Source of the DNA: Pseudomonadota bacterium
GTDB taxonomy: Bacteria > Pseudomonadota > Alphaproteobacteria > Rhizobiales > Pleomorphomonadaceae
Direction of reading: 5' to 3'
Assembly: GCA_023436885.1 (NCBI GenBank)
Contig: JAEZHI010000031.1
Coordinates: 1-64,000, forward strand
Length of the DNA stretch: 64,000 nucleotides
In this document: piece by piece, positions 43,971 to 53,644 of the stretch
Layout: every line of letters begins with the position of its first letter
How positions within the stretch are numbered: position 1 is the first letter of the stretch
Program-made: the position numbers and the translations under genes
Notes under the pieces: generated by a model
Database searches by the model: none
The model's input: the letters and a program-made list of their open reading frames with translations, nothing else
Told to the model about the DNA's origin: nothing

Positions 43971-44194
43971 GACAAACCACCAATGAACGTTTTGGAGCTT
44001 GCCGCTACCGGGGTTAAGAACGCCTCAACGGCGTTGACGTTATCCGGGCAGGCGGTGTACGAACCAGAACACATATAGAACGACATTGGCGCTGCCGCCG
44101 TCGGCGTGGCAAACTCCGAGCCGCGCGAATCAGCGTTGCCTGACGGGCGGCGAAATGGCCTCAATCTGACGGCCAATGGACGAAGACGGAACGC

Positions 44195-46237
44195 ATGGAA
44201 AAGGACGACCTGTTCGGAACCCTCCCGCCGCCGGCAACCGCGGTAGCCCCAGCGGCGGCGACTGCTCGCGCTCCAAAGGCGGCGCGTACCCGTGCTGAAG
44301 CAACGGTGCCCGTGGAGGCAGTCTACGATGCTTCGGCCATCGAGGTTCTGGAAGGGCTCGAACCGGTACGCCGGCGCCCCGGCATGTATATCGGCGGCAC
44401 CGACGACAAGGCGATGCATCACCTTTTTGCCGAGGTGATCGACAACTCGATGGACGAGGCGGTCGCGGGCCATGCCTCATGGATCGAAGTTCGGCTCGAT
44501 GCCGACGGCTTCCTGACCGTCAACGATAACGGCCGCGGCATTCCCGTCGATCCGCATCCGAAGTTTCCCGGCAAGTCGGCGTTGGAAGTGATCCTCTGCA
44601 CGCTGCACGCCGGCGGCAAGTTCGACAGCAAGGTTTATGAGACCTCCGGCGGCTTGCATGGCGTTGGCGTCTCGGTGGTCAATGCCCTGTCCGAATGGCT
44701 CGACGTTGAAGTCGCGCGCGGTCGTCAGCTCTATAAGCAGAGCTTCTCGCGCGGCATCCCACAAGGCGATCTGCAGCGCCTTGGCGAGACGATGAACCGG
44801 CGCGGTACCAAGACACGGTTCAAGCCCGACCCCCAGATCTTCGGTGAGGATGCCCGCTTCGAACCGGCGCGCATCTTCACCATGGCCAGATCGAAGGCCT
44901 ATTTGTTCGGCGGCATCGAAATTCGCTGGTCCTGCGATCCGTCGCTGGTCGAAGGAACGAAGACGCCGGCCGAGGCGGTGTTCCGCTTTCCGGGTGGCCT
45001 CAAGGACTTCCTGGCCGAGGCACTGGAAGGCGAAAAGCGCGTTTCCGATGAGCTGTTCGCCGGCCGCGTCGGTACCGGCGGGCATGGCACCGTTGAATGG
45101 GCCGTCTCATGGTTCGCGGGCGACGGCTTCGTGAACTCTTATTGCAACACCATTCCGACACCGGACGGCGGTACGCATGAACAGGGTTTGCGCCTTGCTT
45201 TGACCCGTTCGCTCAAGGCCTACGGCGAAATGGCTGGTAACAAGCGTGTCGCGCAGGTCATGCCGGAGGACGTGATGACGTCCGCTGGGGCCATGTTGTC
45301 GGTATTCGTGCGCGAACCGGAGTTTGTTGGCCAGACAAAGGACAAACTCTCGACTGCGGAAGCCTCTCGCATCGTCGAGACGGCGGTCAAAGACGCCTTC
45401 GACCATTGGCTGACTGCCTCGCCGCAACAGTCTGGGCGCCTGCTCGACTGGATCGTCGAGCGCGCTGATGAGCGTCTTCGCCGACGCCAGGAGAAGGATG
45501 TTCTTCGCAAGAGCGCCGTGCGCAAGCTGCGCCTACCCGGCAAGCTCGCGGACTGCACTCAGAATGCCGCACAAGGCTCCGAGCTGTTCATCGTGGAGGG
45601 CGACTCGGCCGGTGGCTCGGCCAAGCAGGCGCGCGACCGTGCCAGCCAGGCGGTCATGCCGCTCAGAGGCAAGATCCTCAACGTGGCAAGCGCCGGTCGT
45701 GACAAGGTAACCGCCAACCAGCTTCTGTCGGACCTGCTGCAGGCACTCGGTTGTGGTACTCGTTCGCACTATCGCGAAGACGATCTCCGCTACGACAAGG
45801 TGATCGTGATGACCGACGCCGACGTCGACGGCGCCCACATCGCGTCTCTTCTCATCACCTTTTTCTATCGCGAAATGCCGCAGCTCATCCGGGGCGGGCA
45901 CCTTTATCTCGCCGTGCCGCCGCTCTACCGCCTGACCCATGGCGGCAAGACGATCTATGCCCGCGATGATGCGCACCGCGAAGAGCTGCTCCGCACGGTC
46001 TTCAAGAATAAAAAGCCGGAGATCGGCCGCTTCAAGGGCCTTGGCGAGATGATGCCATCGCAGCTGAAGGAAACCACCATGGACAAGAAAACGCGCACGC
46101 TCCTGCGTGTCGTCATGGTGGAGGATGAAGCCGAGCAGACAGCGGACTCCGTCGAGCGGCTGATGGGCAACAAGCCGGAAGGCCGCTTCCAGTTTATCCA
46201 GGAAAATGCCGAGTTTGCCGAGGACCTGGATATCTAG
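44195..46237 (+). CDS. parE: DNA topoisomerase IV subunit B (ParE)
   Basis: This is the ATPase subunit of the decatenating topoisomerase. After an Ala-rich N-terminal tail of about 45 residues comes the GHKL ATPase (RRPGMYIG, EVIDNSMDEAVAG, NDNGRGIPV, GGLHGVGVSVVNALS). The transducer domain follows. The Toprim domain has FIVEGDSAGGSAKQARD and VIVMTDADVDGAHIASLL. The C-terminal RFKGLGEMMPSQLKETTMD is also diagnostic. Length of 680 and lack of the GyrB insert favour ParE over GyrB. Confidence 0.93.
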   Translation: MEKDDLFGTLPPPATAVAPAAATARAPKAARTRAEATVPVEAVYDASAIEVLEGLEPVRRRPGMYIGGTDDKAMHHLFAEVIDNSMDEAVAGHASWIEVRLDADGFLTVNDNGRGIPVDPHPKFPGKSALEVILCTLHAGGKFDSKVYETSGGLHGVGVSVVNALSEWLDVEVARGRQLYKQSFSRGIPQGDLQRLGETMNRRGTKTRFKPDPQIFGEDARFEPARIFTMARSKAYLFGGIEIRWSCDPSLVEGTKTPAEAVFRFPGGLKDFLAEALEGEKRVSDELFAGRVGTGGHGTVEWAVSWFAGDGFVNSYCNTIPTPDGGTHEQGLRLALTRSLKAYGEMAGNKRVAQVMPEDVMTSAGAMLSVFVREPEFVGQTKDKLSTAEASRIVETAVKDAFDHWLTASPQQSGRLLDWIVERADERLRRRQEKDVLRKSAVRKLRLPGKLADCTQNAAQGSELFIVEGDSAGGSAKQARDRASQAVMPLRGKILNVASAGRDKVTANQLLSDLLQALGCGTRSHYREDDLRYDKVIVMTDADVDGAHIASLLITFFYREMPQLIRGGHLYLAVPPLYRLTHGGKTIYARDDAHREELLRTVFKNKKPEIGRFKGLGEMMPSQLKETTMDKKTRTLLRVVMVEDEAEQTADSVERLMGNKPEGRFQFIQENAEFAEDLDI

Positions 46238-46664
46238 CGCTGAGGTTCCTCGCTCTTCTGATGGTCGCAGGTCACTGGCCGAACGGGCAAAAGAGCGGGA
46301 TCTTCAGTTCAGTGGAGGCTATGGCCCACCAAGCAAGGGCAGCAGCCCATGTTGGCTTGGGGAGAGCACGTAGAATTCCTGTGCCGGGCAAGAAGATCGA
46401 TTGGTGAACTGTAACGCTTCGATGTGAAGTCCATGTTCATCTGGCATCGCAACGGCACGAAACGTACCTGGAAAGCCTTCGGCGACCACTTTCTGATCGC
46501 TGGCGGTAACAATAAACGCTGAAGGTGGCAGGAATTGATTGACATGCCGCCGATTCCACATATGGTCTCCAGCCGTATCCGGATCATCCCGAGATGAACC
46601 GGAAGCGCGTGGATTCGTTGTCTTCTGTGTATGAATCCCCACAATCCAAGAGACCGCACACCAC
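46238..46664. other. Intergenic region before the RNA helicase gene
   Basis: These 427 bases have lower GC than both neighbours. No RNA or repeat is recognisable. A long 5' leader for the helicase mRNA is possible, as helicase genes are often regulated through leaders, but I can show no structure. One weak open frame on the minus strand is listed separately. Confidence 0.5.
46319..46561 (-). CDS. Hypothetical 80-residue open frame, doubtful
   Basis: An ATG at 46561 preceded by GGAG at five bases opens an 80-residue frame (starting MWNRRHVNQFLPPS). It has no recognisable domain, no signal peptide and no hydrophobic segment. It lies antisense in the leader of the helicase gene. The ribosome-site match is the only positive evidence. 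Confidence 0.2.
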   Translation of the reverse strand: MWNRRHVNQFLPPSAFIVTASDQKVVAEGFPGTFRAVAMPDEHGLHIEALQFTNRSSCPAQEFYVLSPSQHGLLPLLGGP

Positions 46665-48212
46665 ATGAATTTTTCTGATCTCGGACTGAGCGCCAGCGTA
46701 TTGGCCGCCGTTGAAGCGGCTGGCTATACGACTCCGACGCCGATCCAGGCGGAAGCCATTCCGCACGCTGTCACCGGCCGTGACGTCATCGGTATCGCCC
46801 AGACGGGAACCGGCAAGACTGCCGCTTTTGTTCTGCCAATGTTGACGTTGCTTGAGAGTGGGCGCGCTCGTGCCCGCATGCCTCGCACACTGATCCTTGA
46901 GCCAACGCGCGAACTCGCGGCGCAGGTCGAGGAAAACTTCGTCAAGTATTCGTTCAACAACAAGCTGAACATCGCCCTCTTGATCGGTGGCGTCTCGTTC
47001 GACGATCAGGAGCGCAAGCTTGATCGCGGCGCGGATGTGCTGATCGCAACGCCCGGACGCCTTCTCGACCATTTCGAGCGCGGCAAGCTGCTGCTCACTG
47101 GCGTCGAAATCCTGGTGATCGATGAAGCCGACCGCATGCTCGACATGGGCTTCATTCCTGATATCGAGCGTATCTGCAAGCTGGTGACCAAAAACCATCA
47201 GACCCTGTTCTTCTCGGCGACCATGCCGCCGGAAATTCAGGCGCTCACCGAGAACTTCCTCAACAACCCGGTTCGGGTCGAGGTTGCAAAGCCTGCGACC
47301 ACCGCCTCGACCGTGGCACAGCGCCTTGTCGTTTCGGGAACCGAAGACTACGAGAAGCGAGAAACGCTTCGTGCGCAGATCGCTGCCGCCGAGGACCTCA
47401 AGAACGCCATCGTGTTCTGTAACCGCAAGCGCGACGTTGCGGTGGTGTTCAGAAGCCTTGTCAGGCATGGGTTCAATGTCGGCGCTCTGCACGGCGACAT
47501 GGACCAGCGCGCCCGCATGGCTACGCTCGACGCCTTTAAAAAGGGTACGCTGACACTGCTCGTTGCCTCCGACGTCGCCGCCCGCGGCCTGGACATTCCT
47601 GACGTCAGCCACGTTTTCAACTACGATGTGCCTATCCATGCCGAGGACTATGTCCATCGCATCGGCCGTACCGGCCGCGCCGGTCGGTCCGGAACGGCCG
47701 TGATGATCATCACCCAGGATGACGAAAAGCACCTGGCATCGATCGAGAAGCTGATCACGACCGATATAGAATGGATTGGCGATCCGATCGTCTTCGATCC
47801 AGAAGCTCGCAAGCGCTCGCGCGGCCGCAAGGGCGCCGAGGGCAAGGAGCAGCGCCGGCCACGCGGCAAGGCAGACGGGGAAGAGGCCCGCTCGTCGTCG
47901 CGGTCACGCCGCACGCGCCAAGACGCCGCTCCGTCGGAGCTGGACGCTGAACCGACGATGGAAGAGGCAGCGCGCCCGAACCGCAATCGCTCATCCAGGC
48001 CAGAACGCGAAGCAAGACCCGAACGCGAGGCAAGACCGGAACGCGACGCTCGGCAGGACAGAAATGCCGACCGGCAGCCTGTCCGTGCGGGCGAACGTCC
48101 GCGGCCGATGCAGCGCCGCGACGTCGATGACGGCCCTGCCGTCGTCGGGCTCGGTGATCACGTGCCGGCGTTCCTATTGCGACCCGTCCGCATCGCCAAG
48201 ACGGCGAGCTAA
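46665..48212 (+). CDS. rhlE: DEAD-box ATP-dependent RNA helicase (RhlE type)
   Basis: This RNA-remodelling helicase has a full motif set: Q-motif (FSDLGLSASVLAAVEAAGYTTPTPIQ, in part), AQTGTGKTAAF, PTRELAAQ, TPGRLLDH, DEADRMLDMGF, SAT, then VAARGLDIPDVSHVFNYD and HRIGRTGRAGRSG. Residues about 380-510 form a basic, low-complexity tail rich in Arg, Glu and Pro with tandem PEREAR repeats, a typical RNA-binding extension. Length is 515. It starts very close to the edge of a 427-base gap and is followed by a terminator. Confidence 0.93.
   Translation: MNFSDLGLSASVLAAVEAAGYTTPTPIQAEAIPHAVTGRDVIGIAQTGTGKTAAFVLPMLTLLESGRARARMPRTLILEPTRELAAQVEENFVKYSFNNKLNIALLIGGVSFDDQERKLDRGADVLIATPGRLLDHFERGKLLLTGVEILVIDEADRMLDMGFIPDIERICKLVTKNHQTLFFSATMPPEIQALTENFLNNPVRVEVAKPATTASTVAQRLVVSGTEDYEKRETLRAQIAAAEDLKNAIVFCNRKRDVAVVFRSLVRHGFNVGALHGDMDQRARMATLDAFKKGTLTLLVASDVAARGLDIPDVSHVFNYDVPIHAEDYVHRIGRTGRAGRSGTAVMIITQDDEKHLASIEKLITTDIEWIGDPIVFDPEARKRSRGRKGAEGKEQRRPRGKADGEEARSSSRSRRTRQDAAPSELDAEPTMEEAARPNRNRSSRPEREARPEREARPERDARQDRNADRQPVRAGERPRPMQRRDVDDGPAVVGLGDHVPAFLLRPVRIAKTAS
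48002..48054 (+). repeat. Tandem 18-base coding repeat in the helicase tail
   Basis: Three imperfect 18-base units (core gaacgcga-gc-agac) encode successive R-P-E-R-E-A / R-P-E-R-E-A / R-P-E-R-D-A segments. Such repeats expand and contract by slippage and would change tail length. Confidence 0.7.
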
Positions 48213-48238
48213 GCAGACAGCAGAGCGATAATTTTGTT

Positions 48239-48271
48239 GAGCGGCGGCCGATTGGGCCGCCGCTCTCGTTT
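48239..48271 (+). terminator. Terminator of the RNA helicase gene
   Basis: GAGCGGCGGCC (48239-48249) pairs with GGCCGCCGCTC (48255-48265), loop of five, followed by TCGTTTC. The U-tract is moderate. Confidence 0.75.
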
Positions 48272-48438
48272 CTACATATCGTAGCGAAGCAGGTCAGCTC
48301 ATCGGAAAAAGTGCCGCCGCCATTCGAACAACGGCGGATAGTTCGAATTGCACCGGACGCGTCTACCTTTGCTTAACGCCCGGTTCATGCCTGCCCGTTA
48401 TCAACGTGCAAGATACGCGAGGGTAGTGAGCGGAGAAG

Positions 48439-49494
48439 ATGACGCATCGCGAAGAATTCCTGCGGACAATTGGCTATGGCGAAGCAGCCGTTTCACAGCT
48501 GAGGCGCAACGAAAACCCGGCCTACCCTAGGAACTATGAGCTTTGGTACAACTATTGCGCTGGTTTTAACCACGCCCTCAATCAAGCGGTGAACGATATT
48601 CTACGCAGCAAAGGGCGGATCGAAACAACAGAGCTGATTGCCATCTATAATCAGTTCATATCGCCCTCGCGCCTTTCAGATCGCATCGAGGATGTTGGCG
48701 GACGTATTTCGGGCGAAATCGAAGGCGTGGTCACGGCGATGAACAAGACAATCGCTGCCAACGCCACTTACGCCGGAACGCTTTCGGGCGCATCCAGCGA
48801 ACTGAGCGCGGGGCCTGATCTTAGCCGGTTGCGCGGCATCGTCGGCGAGCTCCTTGTCGCCACGCAGGAGACGGAAAAGATCAACCGCGAGCTCGAGGGT
48901 CAGTTGGCGGACAGCCACAAGCAGATCGCCGAGCTTAAGGAAAGCCTGGAATCCCTACGGTTCGAAACCCTGACCGACGAACTGACGACACTCGCCAATC
49001 GAAAGCATTTCGACCAGTCTCTCGAACGCGCGGTTGCCAACGCTGCCGAAACCAAAGGCGAGCTTTCCCTGCTCATCACGGACATCGATAACTTCAAGTC
49101 GTTCAACGATAGCTTTGGCCATCAGACCGGTGATCAGGTGCTGCGCCTGGTAGCACTGTCCGTCAAACAGGCAATCAAAGGGCATCATCTGGCTTGTCGT
49201 TATGGTGGCGAGGAATTCGCCATCATCATGCCAAGATCCAACTTATCGCGAGCTGCGGCACTCGCCGAGCGCATTCGAAGTGGCGTCAAGGAAAAGGAAC
49301 TCAAGAAGCGCGCGACGGGGGAGACCCTAGGCTTCGTGACTGTATCGGTGGGCGTGGCATCCTACCGCCCGGGCGATACGGCCATCTCATTGATCGAGCG
49401 TGCCGATACGGCGCTTTATCTTGCCAAGCGCGCCGGTCGCAACCGAGTCTGCACGGAAGCGATGCTCGACGTGTCATCGGAAGAAAACGCATAG
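48439..49494 (+). CDS. Diguanylate cyclase (GGDEF domain)
   Basis: The protein makes cyclic-di-GMP. The N-terminal half (1-160) has a YELWYNYCAGFNHALNQ segment and a helical stretch with a probable coiled coil at about 130-175 (REL...QLADSHKQIAELKESLESL). The GGDEF domain (about 178-345) begins with TDELTTLANRKHFDQ and has the active-site GGEEF in CRYGGEEFAIIMP. The inhibitory RxxD site, expected five residues before GGEEF, is replaced by KGHH, so product inhibition is probably absent. No membrane segment is seen. It converges with comEC. Confidence 0.92.
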   Translation: MTHREEFLRTIGYGEAAVSQLRRNENPAYPRNYELWYNYCAGFNHALNQAVNDILRSKGRIETTELIAIYNQFISPSRLSDRIEDVGGRISGEIEGVVTAMNKTIAANATYAGTLSGASSELSAGPDLSRLRGIVGELLVATQETEKINRELEGQLADSHKQIAELKESLESLRFETLTDELTTLANRKHFDQSLERAVANAAETKGELSLLITDIDNFKSFNDSFGHQTGDQVLRLVALSVKQAIKGHHLACRYGGEEFAIIMPRSNLSRAAALAERIRSGVKEKELKKRATGETLGFVTVSVGVASYRPGDTAISLIERADTALYLAKRAGRNRVCTEAMLDVSSEENA

Positions 49495-49535
49495 CGATAT
49501 TGGCTTGGGATTGCCGAGCACCACCTCGCTGGGCA

Positions 49536-51701
49536 TTAACGCGGCGAGGCCAACCAGACTCGCCGAGGGTCCCCAAGTACCTGACTGACCTTGCGAAGCT
49601 CGGTCTTGCCATCGTCATCGGTCTGGGCCTCGAAAAGAACGGTGCCCGACTTGGCAAGGGAGCGCCCTTCGAGAAGCAGACCACCCGGATGGCACCACGC
49701 CGGCGCATCCAGTGCAGAAATCACTATGTCGGCGGCCGTGCAATCATCGCCAAAAGCGAGAGGTTCGGCGACGACTGACACGGAAGGTCTGCCCACAAGA
49801 AAGCATGCTTCGGAATCGCAGGTAACATCGCGTTCAAGATCGGACGTGTCGGTTGAATCTATACCGATGGCAGCCGTCCAGACCCCCAGCGTAAAGCCCC
49901 CCTTGGCACCGACCTTGCGCCATGTTCCATCCTCTAGCCGCACAAGAGCCAGAGAGCCATCGCCGGCCACAATCAACGCCGGGGCCGAGCCGGCACCAAC
50001 ACATGCCAGCCCGATAAGCGCGGGCACGAGGCCGAACCAGCGTTTGCGGCCGCGCCACAAGCAGATCCAGAGCCCGCCTGCAGTGACCGCAAGCATGGTC
50101 CAACCCATCGGACGACCATAGAGACCACCGCCGGGCGTCCAGTGGGCAACAGTTTGGGCCACGGCAATCATTGCGTCGATGCCGCCCCCCATGACGGCGA
50201 GCGGCAAACCATCAAGTCCAAGGGGCATCACGAGCGCGGCGACCAAGCCCATGGGCATGATGACAAAAGAGACCAGTGGTTCCGTCACCAGGTTGGCAAT
50301 CATCCCAAGCGGTGCCAGGCGGCCGAAGTGATAGAGGGCCATTGGCATAGTGGCGAGGCCGGCAACAACGGTTGCTGCCAGGGCAGCCACGATCCAAAGA
50401 ACGAAACGACGAACCAAGCGGACGACAAGATTGACGTCGCCACCATCGGTCACTTCGCCTTGCCGCGCCCGCCATGCTTCAAGTCCCGCCATCAGGGCGA
50501 TGACCGCTGCAAAGGACATCTGCGCGCCAGGTTCCATGACCGCTTCCGGCGAGAGTGCCAGTGTGACGAGCGCCGCGACGGCGATGACGCGCAGGGACAA
50601 GGCTCGGCGATCTATCAATATGGCAAAAAGCGATACGGCAACGGTGATCATGGAACGCTCGGCTGGAACATCCATGCCGGAGACAACGAAATAGGCACTG
50701 GTGCCGATCAACGACAGCACAGCGGCAATCTTCTTGATCGGCCAGATCAGCGCTATTGGCGGGATCAGGGCCAGCAAGAGCCGGACGCCGCCGAACAGGA
50801 AGGCAGCCACCAGGCTCATATGCATGCCTGAAATTGAAAGCACATGCGACACACCGGCAATTCGCATTGCCTCGTTGGTCGGGTCCGAGATACCCGCACG
50901 GTCGCCAACGATCAGGGCAGCTGCGATAGCCCCGGTGTCACCAGGCAGCGCCACGCGAATTCGCCCTGCCGCCGCCATACGAACGGTCTCAATGTCGCTC
51001 AGTAGGGTGAGCCAGACGCCGGTTTGCGGCGCATCCGGCCAAGGCTTGACCGGACCATAGGTAAACCCGCTCGCCCCGACCCCGTCAAACCAGGCCATAC
51101 GAGCAAAATCATAACCGCCAGGCAGCGGCGGCGGCATGGGCGGGGCAAGGCGCGCAAGCATACTGACCGCCGCTCCCGGCTCAGGCGCCCCTCCCCTAGT
51201 CGTCACGCGGATCAGTGGCGGCAGACCATTGCGCGGGCGCGGCTCGATTTCAGCCGGAACGACAAGAAGGCGGGCGCTGCCCTTCCCTCGATCCTCTACC
51301 GACACGACATGTCCTCGTACCGTCACCGTTCGCTCGAACGGAAACACCGGATGGGCTGCAAGGCGTGTCACCAGCGCCGCATGAAGGAAGCCAACGCACG
51401 TCAAACCGAAGATGATCGCCCAATATGGTATGGCCGTCGAGCGACGCACGATGACTGCCAACACCACGGCACCTCCTATTGCCGCGGTGACCAACTCAAA
51501 TATCGAAGGCTCACTCGTTGGTGCAAAATAGACGGCCGATCCGACAGCGATGGCCACTGGCCACCAAAGAAAGCCACGCCCGTCTTCCAGGTCGCGTTGG
51601 AACGACTTGCGTATCGAGGATAGCTGACGGTTGCACTCCGCGCCGAAGGCAGCCCAGCGATGAGCGCGGGGCTTTATCCCCTTCTCCGTCTGAGCCGTCA
51701 C
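49536..51701 (-). CDS. comEC: ComEC/Rec2-family competence protein
   Basis: This membrane channel family moves single-stranded DNA into the cytoplasm during natural transformation. The 721 residues start at a GTG (51701) after AGGCGGCG. An N-terminal membrane and DUF4131/OB region (to about 230) is followed by the competence domain with GDRAGISDPTNEAMRIAGVSHVLSISGMHMSLVAA (in part) and many hydrophobic segments (to about 560). The C-terminal part has no metallo-beta-lactamase HxHxDH motif, as in many alphaproteobacterial copies that lack the nuclease. Whether the strain is transformable is unknown. Confidence 0.9.
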   Translation of the reverse strand: MTAQTEKGIKPRAHRWAAFGAECNRQLSSIRKSFQRDLEDGRGFLWWPVAIAVGSAVYFAPTSEPSIFELVTAAIGGAVVLAVIVRRSTAIPYWAIIFGLTCVGFLHAALVTRLAAHPVFPFERTVTVRGHVVSVEDRGKGSARLLVVPAEIEPRPRNGLPPLIRVTTRGGAPEPGAAVSMLARLAPPMPPPLPGGYDFARMAWFDGVGASGFTYGPVKPWPDAPQTGVWLTLLSDIETVRMAAAGRIRVALPGDTGAIAAALIVGDRAGISDPTNEAMRIAGVSHVLSISGMHMSLVAAFLFGGVRLLLALIPPIALIWPIKKIAAVLSLIGTSAYFVVSGMDVPAERSMITVAVSLFAILIDRRALSLRVIAVAALVTLALSPEAVMEPGAQMSFAAVIALMAGLEAWRARQGEVTDGGDVNLVVRLVRRFVLWIVAALAATVVAGLATMPMALYHFGRLAPLGMIANLVTEPLVSFVIMPMGLVAALVMPLGLDGLPLAVMGGGIDAMIAVAQTVAHWTPGGGLYGRPMGWTMLAVTAGGLWICLWRGRKRWFGLVPALIGLACVGAGSAPALIVAGDGSLALVRLEDGTWRKVGAKGGFTLGVWTAAIGIDSTDTSDLERDVTCDSEACFLVGRPSVSVVAEPLAFGDDCTAADIVISALDAPAWCHPGGLLLEGRSLAKSGTVLFEAQTDDDGKTELRKVSQVLGDPRRVWLASPR

Positions 51702-51859
51702 AGTCGCCGCCTATTTCGGTTGCTTAATCTGCCCATGCCGCGATCTTATTTTGCGAAACGCACGGCTTTCCTGTAAGACGCCGTCCACGCAATGGTCCGG
51801 CCGACGGCGATCCGCCGCCCTTTCCGGGCCACCCCTGATATTTTTCGGAACTATCGTCG

Positions 51860-53284
51860 ATGTCCACGCCCGTCGTCACGCGTTTTGCGCCGTCTCCCAC
51901 TGGTTTTCTTCACATCGGAGGCGCGCGGACGGCGCTCTTCAACTGGCTCTATGCCAAGCGGCATGGCGGCAAGATGCTGCTGCGCATTGAAGACACCGAT
52001 CGCGAGCGTTCCACCCAGGCGGCAGTCGATGCAATCATCGACGGTCTGACCTGGCTCGGCCTCACCTGGGAGGGCGAGCCGATCTCGCAGTTTCAGCGGG
52101 CCGACCGTCATGCCGACGTCGCGCGCGGGCTCGTTGCCGCCGGCAAGGCGTACTACTGCTATTGCACGCCCGAAGAGCTAAACGAGATGCGCGAGACCGC
52201 CAAGGCAAACGGTCTGCCGCCGCGTTACGATGGTCGCTGGCGCGATCGTGATCCGTCCGAAGCGCCGGCCGGCGTCAAGCCTTCGGTGCGCATCAAGGCG
52301 CCGCTGGATGGCGAGACGGTGATCGAGGATGCCGTGCAGGGCACGGTGACCTTCCCCAACAAGGATCTTGACGACTTCATCATCCTGCGGTCGGACGGTA
52401 CGCCGACCTATATGCATGCCGTGGTGGTCGACGATCACGACATGGGCGTTACCCAGATCATCCGCGGCGACGACCATCTCACCAACACCGCCCGCCAGAA
52501 GATCATCTACGACGCCCTTGGCTGGGACATGCCGAAGGTGGCGCACATTCCGCTGATCCACGGCCCGGATGGCGCCAAGCTCTCCAAACGTCACGGCGCC
52601 CTGGGCGTGGAGGCCTACCGCGCCATGGGCTACCTGCCAGTGGCCTTGCGCAATTACCTCGTACGCCTGGGCTGGGCGCACGGCGATGCCGAGATCCTCT
52701 CGCCTGAGGAGATGGTTGCCCTGTTCGATCTGGAGGGTATCGGCCGCTCGCCGTCACGTTTCGACTTTGGCAAGCTCGAGAATCTCAACGGCCATTACAT
52801 ACGCCAGACCCCCGATGAAGAGTTGGTCGCCCATGTCGTTGCACTGCTCGACCATATTCCCGAGGGTGCCGCGCTCAAGGCCAAGCTTGATGCCGGCAAG
52901 AGAGCGCAATTGGTTGCAGCGATGCCTGGCCTCAAGGAGCGCGCCAAGACGCTGCTCGAGCTGATCGACAACGCTGGCTTCCTGTTTGCCAATCGGCCTC
53001 TTGTTCCGGACGAGAAGGCAGCTGCCTTGTTGGACACGGCTGGCAAGGCCGCTCTTGCCGACCTATTGCCGCGTCTCACGGCACTGCCGGAATGGACGGC
53101 TGCCGCAACCGAAGAGGTGGTCCGCGCCTACGCCGCTGAAACCGGACTCAAGCTCGGAAAGGTGGCGCAACCGCTTCGGGCTGCAGCGACTGGTCGAACC
53201 ACTTCGCCGCCGATCTTCGACGTGCTGGCTGTTCTCGGCCGCGATGAGGCGCTTGGTCGTATCCAGGATGCACTCGCCGGCTGA
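51860..53284 (+). CDS. gltX: Glutamyl-tRNA synthetase
   Basis: This class I aminoacyl-tRNA synthetase has the HIGH-type motif [20 protein letters not shown] near the N-terminus, [11 protein letters not shown], and the KMSKS-type [14 protein letters not shown]. The C-terminal anticodon domain ends with [21 protein letters not shown]. Length is 474. The comEC gene runs divergently 158 bases away. A strong terminator follows. Confidence 0.97.
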   Translation: MSTPVVTRFAPSPTGFLHIGGARTALFNWLYAKRHGGKMLLRIEDTDRERSTQAAVDAIIDGLTWLGLTWEGEPISQFQRADRHADVARGLVAAGKAYYCYCTPEELNEMRETAKANGLPPRYDGRWRDRDPSEAPAGVKPSVRIKAPLDGETVIEDAVQGTVTFPNKDLDDFIILRSDGTPTYMHAVVVDDHDMGVTQIIRGDDHLTNTARQKIIYDALGWDMPKVAHIPLIHGPDGAKLSKRHGALGVEAYRAMGYLPVALRNYLVRLGWAHGDAEILSPEEMVALFDLEGIGRSPSRFDFGKLENLNGHYIRQTPDEELVAHVVALLDHIPEGAALKAKLDAGKRAQLVAAMPGLKERAKTLLELIDNAGFLFANRPLVPDEKAAALLDTAGKAALADLLPRLTALPEWTAAATEEVVRAYAAETGLKLGKVAQPLRAAATGRTTSPPIFDVLAVLGRDEALGRIQDALAG

Positions 53285-53308
53285 GACGTGAATCCGCACT
53301 GATAATTG

Positions 53309-53341
53309 AACCCCGCCCGGTTTTGACTGTGGCGGGGTTTT
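53309..53341 (+). terminator. Terminator of gltX
   Basis: AACCCCGCC (53309-53317) pairs with GGCGGGGTT (53331-53339), followed by TT. Confidence 0.8.
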
Positions 53342-53644
53342 CACATCCTTGCGAGGGGCGTCCAACCGGATGAACTTCCGCAGAGCCATTTTGCAATAAA
53401 ATGCGCCAGAGAATTCAGAAAAGCTCGCCAAAACAATAACTCGCGCGACAGAGTCCAGTTCCGCGCCTGTGTCGAAATGGCAAGGCAGACCACCAATTCG
53501 ACGGCTTGCCGGAGTAGGGATTTTCCGCTACGTGAAGATCGACATGCAACTGGGAGGTTGGTCGGCAGTTTACGTAAACGTAATCGCTATTTCCCGCCCC
53601 TCATTGGCCTGGTCCACCCGATCACCTGCTGGAGATCCGACCGA
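53342..53644. promoter_or_regulatory. Upstream region of gltA with palindrome GTTTACGTAAAC
   Basis: These 303 bases carry no gene. The frame of gltA is open back to 53477 but does not resemble citrate synthase there. A perfect 12-base palindrome, GTTTACGTAAAC, lies at 53568-53579, extended to TTTACGTAAACGTAA, 65 bases before the start codon. It is a good candidate operator. I cannot name the regulator. Confidence 0.5.

Noticed and set aside
44195..46237. Reading this type II topoisomerase as GyrB
   Set aside because: Length of 680 without the GyrB insertion and the overall motif spacing favour ParE.
46584..47732. 382-residue minus-strand frame across the RNA helicase
   Set aside because: Antisense shadow of DEAD-box motifs.
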